Shown here piece by piece: positions 1 to 6,069 of a DNA stretch of 11,164 nt. Position 1 is the first letter of the stretch. Each line of letters opens with the position of its first letter. The translations under genes and the position numbers were made by a program. The notes beneath the pieces were generated by a model. The model ran no database searches. It was not told the DNA's origin and saw nothing but the letters and a program-made list of their open reading frames with translations. Source of the DNA: Vulcanimicrobiia bacterium (GTDB lineage Bacteria > Vulcanimicrobiota > Vulcanimicrobiia > Vulcanimicrobiales > Vulcanimicrobiaceae); the NCBI GenBank assembly GCA_025451135.1, contig JANWKW010000118.1, forward strand, positions 1 through 11,164. Direction: 5' to 3'.

Positions 1-222
1 CCAGATGCGCACCCAGGCGCGGCCCGCGCGCGGCGGCAGGGCCGAGAGCACCAGCGAGAGCGGCGCGCCCAGCAGCAGCAGCGGCGGCGCGAACACGAGC
101 AGGACGAGATGCTGGACCATATGCCAGGCGAACGACGCGTCGGCGAGCGCATCGAACGGCGGGCAGAGCGCGATCGCGATCGTCAGACACCCGGCCGCCA
201 GATACGCGATGCGCGCGGTCAC
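1..222 (-). CDS. ctaG: CtaG-like cytochrome c oxidase assembly factor, N-terminal part (runs off the window)
   Basis: Only the first 74 codons are present; the gene continues past base 1. It starts at a GTG (220-222) that overlaps the qcrB stop codon in a GTGA. The translated part is strongly hydrophobic, with a first membrane segment at about residues 5-20, then an FAWHMVQH motif (residues 31-38) followed by a second segment containing LLVFAPPLLLLGAPLSL. The histidine-containing HMxQH motif followed by a proline-rich LLLLGAPL helix is characteristic of the caa3_CtaG family, multi-helix membrane proteins linked to copper delivery and assembly of aa3/caa3 oxidases. It is the fourth gene of the minus-strand arm, after ctaE, qcrA and qcrB, so it would be made together with the oxidase and reductase it helps assemble. 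The family call rests on the motif and the context; the rest of the protein cannot be seen. Confidence 0.82.
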   Translation of the reverse strand, partial: MTARIAYLAAGCLTIAIALCPPFDALADASFAWHMVQHLVLLVFAPPLLLLGAPLSLVLSALPPRAGRAWVRIW

Positions 223-1517
223 GCGACCGGCTCCTCGTCGTACCCGCCGGCGGCATTGCGGATGATGCGGGTGCGCTCGGCGCGCGCGTCGCGCGGGCCG
301 CGGTTGGCGAGCAGGTAGGCGATCGCGCCGAAGAGCAGCGGCAGCACGACGACGGCGACGCGGAAGATGTTCGCGATCGTGAAGACCGAGACATAGGTGG
401 CGGCGGAGAGCACGTCGTCGGCGCCGGCCGCGGTCAGCACCGCGAATGCGGTCAGGGCGGCGACGCCGATGGCGGTGCGCAGCGGCGCGTCGGAGGGACG
501 GTCCAACAGGTTGTGTTCGCGATCGTCGCCGGTCGCGGCGCGTTCGAGGAAGGGCCACAGGAAGAAGATGAGACCGCCGACCAGCGGCAAGACCACGCCC
601 GGCCAGAAGACCGGCGGGATCGGATGGCCGAAGATGTGCGGCTCCCAGGCCGGCGAGAGACGCAGTGCGCCTTCGAGCCAGGAGAGATACCAGTCGGGCT
701 GCGCGGGCGAGAGCGCCTGCCAGGGGACGTACGGGCCGTAGGTCCAGACCGGATTGATCTGCACGATCGCGCCGAGCGCGCACACGATCGCGAGCACGCC
801 CGTGCCGAGCGCGAACGAACGCAGCGCGTAGTTCGGGAAGAGCGGGGCGCCGACGACGTTGGCCTCGGTGCGGCCCGGGCCGCGGAACTGGGTGTGCTTC
901 TGGCGCCAGATGATGGCGACGTGCGCGAGCATCAAACCGGCGATAGCGGCCGGCAGCAGATACACGTGCGCGACGAACAAGCGCGGCAGCATCTGCGCCG
1001 ACGGGAACGCTCCGCCGAGCGCGAGGCCGGAGACCCAGGTTCCTACGACGGGGATCGAAAGCGCGACCGAATCGGCGATCCGCAGGCCGATGCCCGAGAG
1101 CAGGTCGCCCGGCAGCGAATAGCCGGCGAAACCTTCGAAGATGGCGGCGCCGCAGAGCAGCACGCCGAGCATCCAGGTCAGCTCGCGCGGCCGCCGGAAC
1201 GCGCCGGTGAAGAAGACCCGGGCGGCGTGCGCGAGGATGGCGGCGACGAACAGCAACGCCGTCCAATGGTGGAGCTGGCGCACGAACAGACCGGCCTCGA
1301 CCTCGAACGAGAGCCGCACGGTCGAACGGTAGGCGTCGGACGGATCGAAGAAGAGGGCCAGATACGTGCCGCTGACGACCAGGATCAGGAAGCAGTACGC
1401 GTTGACCTCGCCGAGCGCGAACGACCAGTGATCCGGGAAGGCCTTGCGCAGCGCGCTGCGGACGAACGGTGCGGTGCCCAGACGCGCGTCGAGCCAGCCG
1501 ACCAGCCGCGCGATCAC
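219..1517 (-). CDS. qcrB: Cytochrome b subunit of the quinol:cytochrome c reductase (bc complex)
   Basis: A 432-aa membrane protein that would carry haems bL and bH and oxidise (mena)quinol in the cytochrome bc complex. The GTG start (1515-1517) overlaps the Rieske stop in a GTGA; the open frame continues far upstream, but that extension is the shadow of the Rieske gene. Visible marks are PDHWSF near residue 28, helix-B histidines H83 and H97 (QLHHW and LAHAARVFF), GYSLPGDLLSG at about 132, helix-D histidines H184 and H199 with 15-residue spacing, RQKHTQFRGPGRTE at about 205-218, and the Qo-site PDWY at 274-277. A C-terminal part with extra helices extends to residue 405. PDWY in place of PEWY, the FFTGAFRRPREL segment and the length match the actinobacterial QcrB type rather than split b6/IV proteins. 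It sits between the Rieske gene and ctaG. Confidence 0.95.
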   Translation of the reverse strand: MIARLVGWLDARLGTAPFVRSALRKAFPDHWSFALGEVNAYCFLILVVSGTYLALFFDPSDAYRSTVRLSFEVEAGLFVRQLHHWTALLFVAAILAHAARVFFTGAFRRPRELTWMLGVLLCGAAIFEGFAGYSLPGDLLSGIGLRIADSVALSIPVVGTWVSGLALGGAFPSAQMLPRLFVAHVYLLPAAIAGLMLAHVAIIWRQKHTQFRGPGRTEANVVGAPLFPNYALRSFALGTGVLAIVCALGAIVQINPVWTYGPYVPWQALSPAQPDWYLSWLEGALRLSPAWEPHIFGHPIPPVFWPGVVLPLVGGLIFFLWPFLERAATGDDREHNLLDRPSDAPLRTAIGVAALTAFAVLTAAGADDVLSAATYVSVFTIANIFRVAVVVLPLLFGAIAYLLANRGPRDARAERTRIIRNAAGGYDEEPVA

Positions 1518-2272
1518 GTCGCGTCCCAATCGTCGGGTCCGACCCGCGCGTCGAAGTCGCCGGCAGCGACGATGCCGCCGTCGGATGCGGTGTTGATCGG
1601 CAGCTGCGGCAGCGCGCGCGGCGCCGGGCCGGCGAGCACGCGGCCGCCGTCGAGCACGTCGAAGACCGACTGATGGCACGGGCAGACGAGTTCGCGTTCC
1701 TTCGCGCGGTAGATCGCGACCGGACAGCCGGCGTGCGTGCAGACCTTCGAGTAGGCGATCAGGCGTTCGGGGACGCGAACCAGCACGACTTGCGAGGCCT
1801 CGTCGCCGATGAAGCCCTCGGGGAAGGCGGTGACGACGGCGTCGACGTTGAGCGAGGATGCGTCGAGCGGTCTGCCGTCCGGGTCGACCAGGCGCATCCC
1901 GGCGCGCCAGCGCGAGCGCAGGCCCATCGCGTCGCCGCGCGGCCCGAGCGAACGCAGCGGGAAGATGGCGGCGATCCCGAGGGCCGCGCAGGCCGCGCCG
2001 AGCAGCCAGAGCAGGCCGCCGCGCGAGACGGGCGGCACCACGTCGTCGCCGGCTTCGCTCGCGAACGACTCGCGCGGTTCGGTCACTTGGGTCTGCGGCG
2101 CGAGCCGCAGGCCCCAATAGCCGAGCGCGATGCAGATGCCGGCGCAGGCGATCGCGGCGGTCGCACCCAGCCAGCCGTCGCCGGCGTGCAGAGCGAAGGC
2201 GACCGCGAACGCGATGCTGGCGAGGATCGAGGCGCCCAGGGCGGCGGCGACCGGCCGTTCTTCGATCGTCAT
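1514..2272 (-). CDS. qcrA: Rieske 2Fe-2S subunit of the bc complex
   Basis: A 252-aa iron-sulfur protein that would pass one electron from quinol at the Qo site to a cytochrome c. The ATG (2270-2272) overlaps the ctaE stop in an ATGA, which fixes the start. Two hydrophobic segments lie near the N-terminus (about residues 8-28 and 34-56) and a third at about 85-104, the three-helix anchor known from actinobacterial QcrA, instead of the single helix of mitochondrial Rieske proteins. The cluster-binding loops are CTHAGC (C178, H180, C183) and CPCH (C197, C199, H200). By family knowledge C178, H180, C197 and H200 bind the cluster, and C183-C199 form the stabilising disulfide. After the second loop come QSVFD and a GPAPRALP turn, as usual for Rieske domains. 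It is followed directly by qcrB, as in most bc operons. Confidence 0.95.
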   Translation of the reverse strand: MTIEERPVAAALGASILASIAFAVAFALHAGDGWLGATAAIACAGICIALGYWGLRLAPQTQVTEPRESFASEAGDDVVPPVSRGGLLWLLGAACAALGIAAIFPLRSLGPRGDAMGLRSRWRAGMRLVDPDGRPLDASSLNVDAVVTAFPEGFIGDEASQVVLVRVPERLIAYSKVCTHAGCPVAIYRAKERELVCPCHQSVFDVLDGGRVLAGPAPRALPQLPINTASDGGIVAAGDFDARVGPDDWDAT

Positions 2273-2826
2273 CGCAGCAGGTAGAGGGTGGCGTAGAGTC
2301 CCAGCCACACCGCGAAGACGAAGTGCCAGTAGTACATGATGCCTTCGGCGCCGGCCCGATGGTCGGCCACGAACGCCGGCGCGCGCAGCCCGAAGAAGAG
2401 CGCGATCAGGAGCACGATGCCGGCGATCACGTGGAGCAGATGGAAGCCCGTCATGGTGTAGTAGAGCGACCCGTAGGCGCTGCTGCCGATGCCGAACGTC
2501 TCTTCGCTCCAACCGTAGACGGTGAGCGCGACGAAGAGCACCGCGCTGACGATGCCGGCGAAGAGCCAGGGACGCCCGGCGGCTGCGCCGCCCCGGTCGA
2601 GCGCGCGCGTCAGACCGATGGCGAAACCGCTGGAGAGCGCGAGCAAGACGGTGCCGATCGTGCCCTCCAAAATGTTGACGTGGGTTCCCGGCGGCGGCCA
2701 GACGGCGCTCCCCGCCCGCAAGTCGAAGTACGCCGCGAACAGGCCCGCGAAGAACATCAGTTCGGACGCCAGGAACAAGGAGACGCCGAGCACGATCGGA
2801 TGTGCGCGAATGGCGAGCGGCCGCAT
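2269..2826 (-). CDS. ctaE: Cytochrome c oxidase subunit III, short five-helix form
   Basis: 185 aa, about 70 residues shorter than the seven-helix mitochondrial-type subunit III, and matching the five-helix form common in Actinobacteria and other high-GC bacteria. Membrane segments fall at about residues 11-34, 53-72, 87-105, 128-147 and 164-183. Typical COX3 features are LFLASELMFFAGLFAAYF (residues 17-34, with the conserved glutamate E22), the YGSLYYTMTGFHLLHVIAG stretch (118-136) and YYWHFVFAVWL near the C-terminus. The subunit does not bind redox metals; in the family it stabilises the catalytic core. It is the first gene of the minus-strand arm and is read away from ctaC/ctaD, so it is separated from the other oxidase subunits and placed with the bc complex genes. 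The shared upstream gap to ctaC is only 53 bp. Confidence 0.93.
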   Translation of the reverse strand: MRPLAIRAHPIVLGVSLFLASELMFFAGLFAAYFDLRAGSAVWPPPGTHVNILEGTIGTVLLALSSGFAIGLTRALDRGGAAAGRPWLFAGIVSAVLFVALTVYGWSEETFGIGSSAYGSLYYTMTGFHLLHVIAGIVLLIALFFGLRAPAFVADHRAGAEGIMYYWHFVFAVWLGLYATLYLLR

Positions 2827-2879
2827 TTTCGTCTTCTACCCATGCATACATCGCTCTAACGTTGGGAATGTGAGTCGAT
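2827..2879. promoter_or_regulatory. Divergent intergenic gap between ctaE and ctaC
   Basis: These 53 bp separate the start codons of the two divergent respiratory arms and should contain promoters for both. The stretch is AT-richer than its surroundings and contains small palindromes (ATGCAT, AACGTT). I see no convincing -35/-10 pair in either direction and no strong Shine-Dalgarno sequence before either start. That both promoters lie here is inferred from position only. Confidence 0.4.
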
Positions 2880-3530
2880 GTGAACGCGTTCGTGCCGGGT
2901 ACCGCCCAGGGCGGCATTCTGTTGGCCGACTGGCAGGTCTTCATCGTCGTCGCCGCCATCATCGGTGCGATCGTGGTCGCGCTCATCGTGCTGCCGCCGA
3001 TCCTGTGGCGGCGCCGCGACGACGCGCTGCCGCCGCAGTTCAAGAAGAACACGCCGCTGGAGATCGGGTACACGGTCGTGCCGCTGCTGATCGTGGCGGT
3101 GCTGTTCTGGGTGACGCTCAAGAACGAATGGCCGGTCGAGGCCCAGGTCCCCAAACCGTACGCGGTCGTGCACGTGACGGCGTTCCGGTGGTCGTGGCGC
3201 TTCGACTATCCGGCCGACGGCGTCAGCGTCTCGGGAACGCCGCAGCGGCCGCCCGAACTGGCGCTCGCGCTGGGCGAACCGACCCGCATCGAGCTGGTCT
3301 CGGCCGACGTGAACCACGCGTTCTGGGTGCCGGCGTTCCTGTTCAAGCGCGACGCGATCCCGGGCTTCACCAACTCGTTCGACCTGACGCCGGTGCGCGC
3401 GGGGGTCTACCGGGGCGAGTGCGGCGAGTTCTGCGGGATCGATCACGCCGGCATGACGTTCCAAGTCCGGGTGCTGCCGCCGGCGGCCTATCGCGCCTGG
3501 ATCGCGCAGCATAAGAAGGGCGGCGAATGA
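2880..3530 (+). CDS. ctaC: Cytochrome c oxidase subunit II with CuA site
   Basis: 216 aa. The subunit accepts electrons from cytochrome c at the binuclear CuA centre on the outer face of the membrane. Two membrane helices (about residues 18-44 and 62-81) are followed by a cupredoxin domain. The aromatic WSW patch is at 104-106, and all CuA ligands are present: H146 (DVNHAFWVP), C181, E183 and C185 (RGECGEFCGIDH), H189 and M192. The start is the GTG at 2880; an ATG two bases earlier is followed at once by a stop and cannot be used. There is no lipobox cysteine and no C-terminal cytochrome c domain, so this is an aa3-type rather than a caa3-type subunit and needs a separate cytochrome c. Its stop overlaps the ctaD start in an ATGA. 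Confidence 0.95.
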   Translation: MNAFVPGTAQGGILLADWQVFIVVAAIIGAIVVALIVLPPILWRRRDDALPPQFKKNTPLEIGYTVVPLLIVAVLFWVTLKNEWPVEAQVPKPYAVVHVTAFRWSWRFDYPADGVSVSGTPQRPPELALALGEPTRIELVSADVNHAFWVPAFLFKRDAIPGFTNSFDLTPVRAGVYRGECGEFCGIDHAGMTFQVRVLPPAAYRAWIAQHKKGGE

Positions 3531-5107
3531 ACCCGTTCTCGACCGACCATAAGCGCATCGGCCTGTGGTACATGGCGACGTCGCTCGCGTTCTTCTGCGT
3601 GGCCGGTCTGTTGGCACTGCTGATCCGGGCGCAGCTGGCCCGGCCCGACGGAACGCTGCTCGACGCCCACGTCTACGATCAGGTGTTCACCCTGCACGGC
3701 ACCGCGATGATCTTCTTCGTGATCGCGCCGTTCGGACTGGGCTTGGGCAACTATCTGGTGCCGCTGCAGATCGGCGCGCGCGACATGGCGTTCCCGCGCT
3801 TGAACGCGTTCTCGTATTGGATGTTCTTGCTGGGCGGGCTGACGGTGTTCGCGGGCGCGCTGACGGCGGGCGGCGCGGCCGCGACCGGATGGACCGCCTA
3901 CGTGCCGCTCTCGGTGCTGCCGGTCGGGCCGGGCGCGGGCCAGGACCTGTGGATCGCCGGGCTGTTGATGGCGAGCGTGTCGTCGGTCGCGACCGCGATC
4001 AACCTGCTGGTAACGACGATCGTGTATCGCGCGCCGGGCATGACGATGTGGCGGATGCCGATCCTGACCTGGGAGATGGTGGCGACGTCGCTGCTGATCC
4101 TGATGGCGTTCCCGCCGCTGATGGCGGTGCTCGCGATGCTCTGGATCGACCGGCATCTGGGCGGGCACTTCTTCGATGCGGCGGCGGGCGGCAATCCGAT
4201 CCTGTACCAGCATCTGTTCTGGTTCTTCGGTCACCCGGAAGTCTACGTGATGATCCTGCCGTTCTTCGGCGTGATCACGGAGATCGTGGCGACGTTCTCG
4301 CGCAAGCCGGTGTTCGGCTACGTCGGCCTGGTGCTCTCGTCGTTCGCGATCGCGGGCCTCTCGATGGGCGTCTGGGCGCACCACATGTTCTCGACCGGCG
4401 AGGTCGCCAACGGGTTCTTCGCGGGCGTCTCGTTCCTGATCGCGGTGCCGACCGGCATCAAGTTCTTCAACTGGATCGGCACGATGTGGCGGGGCTCGAT
4501 CCTGCTGACGACGCCGATGCTGTTCGCGATCGGGTTCATGCTCAATTTCTTGCTGGGCGGCATCACCGGGGTGATGGTCGCTTCGCCGCCGATCGACTTC
4601 CACGCGACCGACAGCTACTTCGTGGTCGCGCACTTCCACTCGACGCTCGCGGGCGGCAGCCTGTTCGCGGTCTTCGCGGCGGTGTTCTTCTGGTTCCCCA
4701 AGGTCTTCGGGGTGCGCACGCGCGAGAGCCTCGGACGCTGGTGCTTCGGGCTGCTGTTCGTCGGCTTCAACGCGACGTTCTTGCCGATGTACGTGATGGG
4801 CGCCGAGGGGATGCCGCGACGGGTCGCGACCTATCCGGATATCGGACACCTGGCGCTGCTCAACGGGATCGCGTCGACCGGGGCGCTGGTGATGCTGGCG
4901 GGCGTGTTGGTGTTCGCCGCGGCGATCGTCATCGCGCTGCGCGAGCGGGTCCCGGCCGGCGATAACCCGTGGGGAGCCTACACGCTGGAATGGGCGACGT
5001 CGTCGCCGCCGCCGGAATACAACTTCGATACGCTGCCGGAGATCCGTTCGGAGCGTCCGGTCTTCGACGCGGAGCACCCCGGCATGGGGACCGGGACGGC
5101 GCGATGA
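3527..5107 (+). CDS. ctaD: Cytochrome c oxidase subunit I (haem-copper, A-type)
   Basis: 526-aa catalytic subunit that reduces O2 to water and pumps protons, with about twelve membrane helices. Visible ligands by family alignment are H57 (haem a, LHGTAM), H236, H285 and H286 (CuB; GHPEVY and WAHHMF), H369 (haem a3) and H371 (haem a) in VVAHFH. E238 and Y240 of HPEVY are present, Y240 being the cross-linked tyrosine. D86 and N93 (GARDMAFPRLN) mark the D-channel and K312 (VPTGIK) the K-channel, so it belongs to the A1 subgroup. Two deviations are visible: the usual HDTY before the haem ligands reads TDSY (361-364), and HFHYV reads HFHST (369-373). The ATG overlaps the ctaC stop by 4 nt, and ctaF follows with the same overlap. 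Confidence 0.97.
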   Translation: MNPFSTDHKRIGLWYMATSLAFFCVAGLLALLIRAQLARPDGTLLDAHVYDQVFTLHGTAMIFFVIAPFGLGLGNYLVPLQIGARDMAFPRLNAFSYWMFLLGGLTVFAGALTAGGAAATGWTAYVPLSVLPVGPGAGQDLWIAGLLMASVSSVATAINLLVTTIVYRAPGMTMWRMPILTWEMVATSLLILMAFPPLMAVLAMLWIDRHLGGHFFDAAAGGNPILYQHLFWFFGHPEVYVMILPFFGVITEIVATFSRKPVFGYVGLVLSSFAIAGLSMGVWAHHMFSTGEVANGFFAGVSFLIAVPTGIKFFNWIGTMWRGSILLTTPMLFAIGFMLNFLLGGITGVMVASPPIDFHATDSYFVVAHFHSTLAGGSLFAVFAAVFFWFPKVFGVRTRESLGRWCFGLLFVGFNATFLPMYVMGAEGMPRRVATYPDIGHLALLNGIASTGALVMLAGVLVFAAAIVIALRERVPAGDNPWGAYTLEWATSSPPPEYNFDTLPEIRSERPVFDAEHPGMGTGTAR

Positions 5108-5487
5108 GGACCGCCCGCGACGTATTCGTCAACTCGGCGATCTTCGGCGTCGTCGTCGGGGTGGTGTATTGGTTCGCCTCGCACCATCTGGGCGGAACGA
5201 TCCTGCTGACGCTGATGGGGGCGGGCACCGCCTTCGCGGCCGGCATGACGTATGCGGCCGAGCGGAACGCGCAGCTGCTCGCGGACCGCAACGACGCGCG
5301 ACCCGGCGACGGCGCCGGCACCGAGGTCGCGATCGTGACGGCCAGTTCGATCTGGCCGCCGCTGGCTGCGCTCGCAGCGTTCGGCCTGATCTGCGGCGTG
5401 ATGTTCGCGCCGATCGTGGCCGTCGCTGCGAGCGCGCTGCTGCTTATCGTGCTGTGGCGGCTGGTGCTCGAGAGCGATCGCCGCTAG
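5104..5487 (+). CDS. ctaF: Cytochrome c oxidase subunit IV (CtaF-like)
   Basis: 127 aa. The start is the ATG at 5104, which overlaps the ctaD stop in an ATGA; the frame is open further upstream only because it overlaps ctaD. Four hydrophobic segments occur in two pairs (about residues 11-27 and 31-50, then 82-100 and 103-120), separated by a hydrophilic stretch at 52-74. The size, the two-plus-two helix layout and SIWPPLAALA at 82-91 fit the small actinobacterial-type oxidase subunit IV, a non-catalytic stabilising subunit. Sequence similarity in this family is weak, so the call leans on gene order (ctaC-ctaD-ctaF) and topology. The gene ends 3 bp before the stop codon of a short open frame on the opposite strand. 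I see no clear terminator hairpin after it. Confidence 0.8.
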   Translation: MRTARDVFVNSAIFGVVVGVVYWFASHHLGGTILLTLMGAGTAFAAGMTYAAERNAQLLADRNDARPGDGAGTEVAIVTASSIWPPLAALAAFGLICGVMFAPIVAVAASALLLIVLWRLVLESDRR

Positions 5488-5490
5488 CGC

Positions 5491-5571
5491 TTAGTTCCAG
5501 GCGGGCGTCGGGAAGAGATAGCGCTTGAGCCACTCTTCGATGGCGGCCGGGATGCGTTTGCGCCGGCCCAC
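5491..5571 (-). CDS. Possible 26-aa open frame or gene remnant downstream of hsp20
   Basis: Between hsp20 and ctaF the minus strand holds a short frame that starts with a GTG 2 nt after the hsp20 stop and ends in TAA at 5491-5493. It encodes a basic, amphipathic peptide (GRRKRIPAAIEEWLKRYLFP, then a proline/tryptophan tail). The frame stays open for some distance upstream inside hsp20, so it could instead be the tail of a decayed gene. It matches no family I recognise. Its composition looks protein-like, but at this length that can be chance. Confidence 0.25.
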   Translation of the reverse strand: MGRRKRIPAAIEEWLKRYLFPTPAWN

Positions 5572-5573
5572 GA

Positions 5574-5966
5574 TCAGTTCACCGAGATGCGACGCGGCTG
5601 CGCTTCCGGACGGCGATCCAGCGAGAGGTGGAGCATGCCGTCGGCGACCTTCGCCGAGATGCGCTCTTGGTCGACGTCCTCGGGGACGGTGAACGAGCGC
5701 GAGAAGCTCCGGCGTTCGCTCTTTCCGACGACCGTGAGGATGCCGTCCTTGAAGGTGATGTCGATCTGCTCGGACTTGTAGCCCGGGACGGGGACCTCGA
5801 CGTCGTAGCCCGATTCGGTCCGGGTCACGTCGTAGTCGTAGCCGTAGTTGGTGCGCAGCGCTTGGAACGGATCGTAGCCGAGAAGATCGGAGAACGGGGC
5901 CCAGGTGGCCGGGCGCGCGTCGTTCTGCGGAAGCCTGCCGTTGGTGCGTGCGAGAGAGGTCGTCAT
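5574..5966 (-). CDS. hsp20: Small heat-shock protein (Hsp20/alpha-crystallin family)
   Basis: 130 aa, an ATP-independent holdase that binds unfolding proteins in the cytoplasm as large oligomers. A variable N-terminus (residues 1-45, containing DPFQALR) precedes the alpha-crystallin domain at about 46-118. Within it are the typical blocks VEVPVPGYKSEQIDITFKDG (57-74), LTVVGKSERR, RSFTVPEDVDQERISAKVADGML and LHLSL. The ADGML turn is the family's A-x-x-x-G-V-L equivalent, and ISV at 127-129 is the C-terminal I-x-I/V anchor used in oligomerisation. AAAGGAG (5977-5983) lies 10 nt before the ATG as ribosome binding site. Upstream is a strong promoter overlapped by a CIRCE operator, so HrcA-controlled heat induction is likely. 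It is transcribed alone; the gene upstream on the same strand ends before this promoter. Confidence 0.95.
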   Translation of the reverse strand: MTTSLARTNGRLPQNDARPATWAPFSDLLGYDPFQALRTNYGYDYDVTRTESGYDVEVPVPGYKSEQIDITFKDGILTVVGKSERRSFSRSFTVPEDVDQERISAKVADGMLHLSLDRRPEAQPRRISVN

Positions 5967-6014
5967 GTGGTTGCTACTCCTTTCAAAGCCATGAAGAGGT
6001 CTCAGGCACGGATA

Positions 6015-6043
6015 ATTTTAGAAAAAGTTGGCACTCGTGTCAA
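6015..6043 (-). promoter_or_regulatory. Sigma-70-type promoter of hsp20
   Basis: On the minus strand TTGACA (6038-6043) is followed after exactly 17 nt by TAAAAT (6015-6020), a perfect -35 and a -10 with one mismatch. The predicted transcript start is about 40 nt before the hsp20 ATG, leaving room for the AAAGGAG ribosome binding site. The -35 box lies inside the spacer of the CIRCE element. Confidence 0.85.
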
Positions 6044-6054
6044 GCGAGTGCCAA
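6028..6054. promoter_or_regulatory. CIRCE operator (predicted HrcA binding site) upstream of hsp20
   Basis: A 9-bp perfect inverted repeat, TTGGCACTC-N9-GAGTGCCAA, matches the CIRCE consensus TTAGCACTC-N9-GAGTGCTAA except for one symmetric A-to-G/T-to-C change in each arm, and has exactly the canonical 9-nt spacer. The spacer ends are also complementary, extending each arm to 10 bp. It covers the -35 box of hsp20, so bound HrcA would block RNA polymerase. No hrcA gene lies in the window. Confidence 0.88.
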
Positions 6055-6069
6055 TGGATTTTCTGCGGC

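Noticed and set aside
60..90. CAG/CGG-like trinucleotide repeat near the left edge.
   Set aside because: It encodes the leucine-proline run of a CtaG membrane helix; codon bias explains it.
1518..2117. N-terminal extension of cytochrome b by about 200 residues.
   Set aside because: The extra part is arginine/alanine-rich and lies in another frame of the Rieske gene; the GTG at 1517 with the 4-nt overlap is the natural start.
2878..2880. ATG two bases before the ctaC GTG.
   Set aside because: It is followed directly by a TGA stop codon.
2273..3154. Upstream extension of the Rieske frame through ctaE and into ctaC.
   Set aside because: It is low-complexity and lies over two well-supported genes on both strands.
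3488..5077. Long minus-strand open frame of 529 codons opposite ctaD.
   Set aside because: It is a high-GC antisense shadow: rich in Arg, Glu, His and Gln, without any domain, while ctaD on the plus strand has all catalytic residues.
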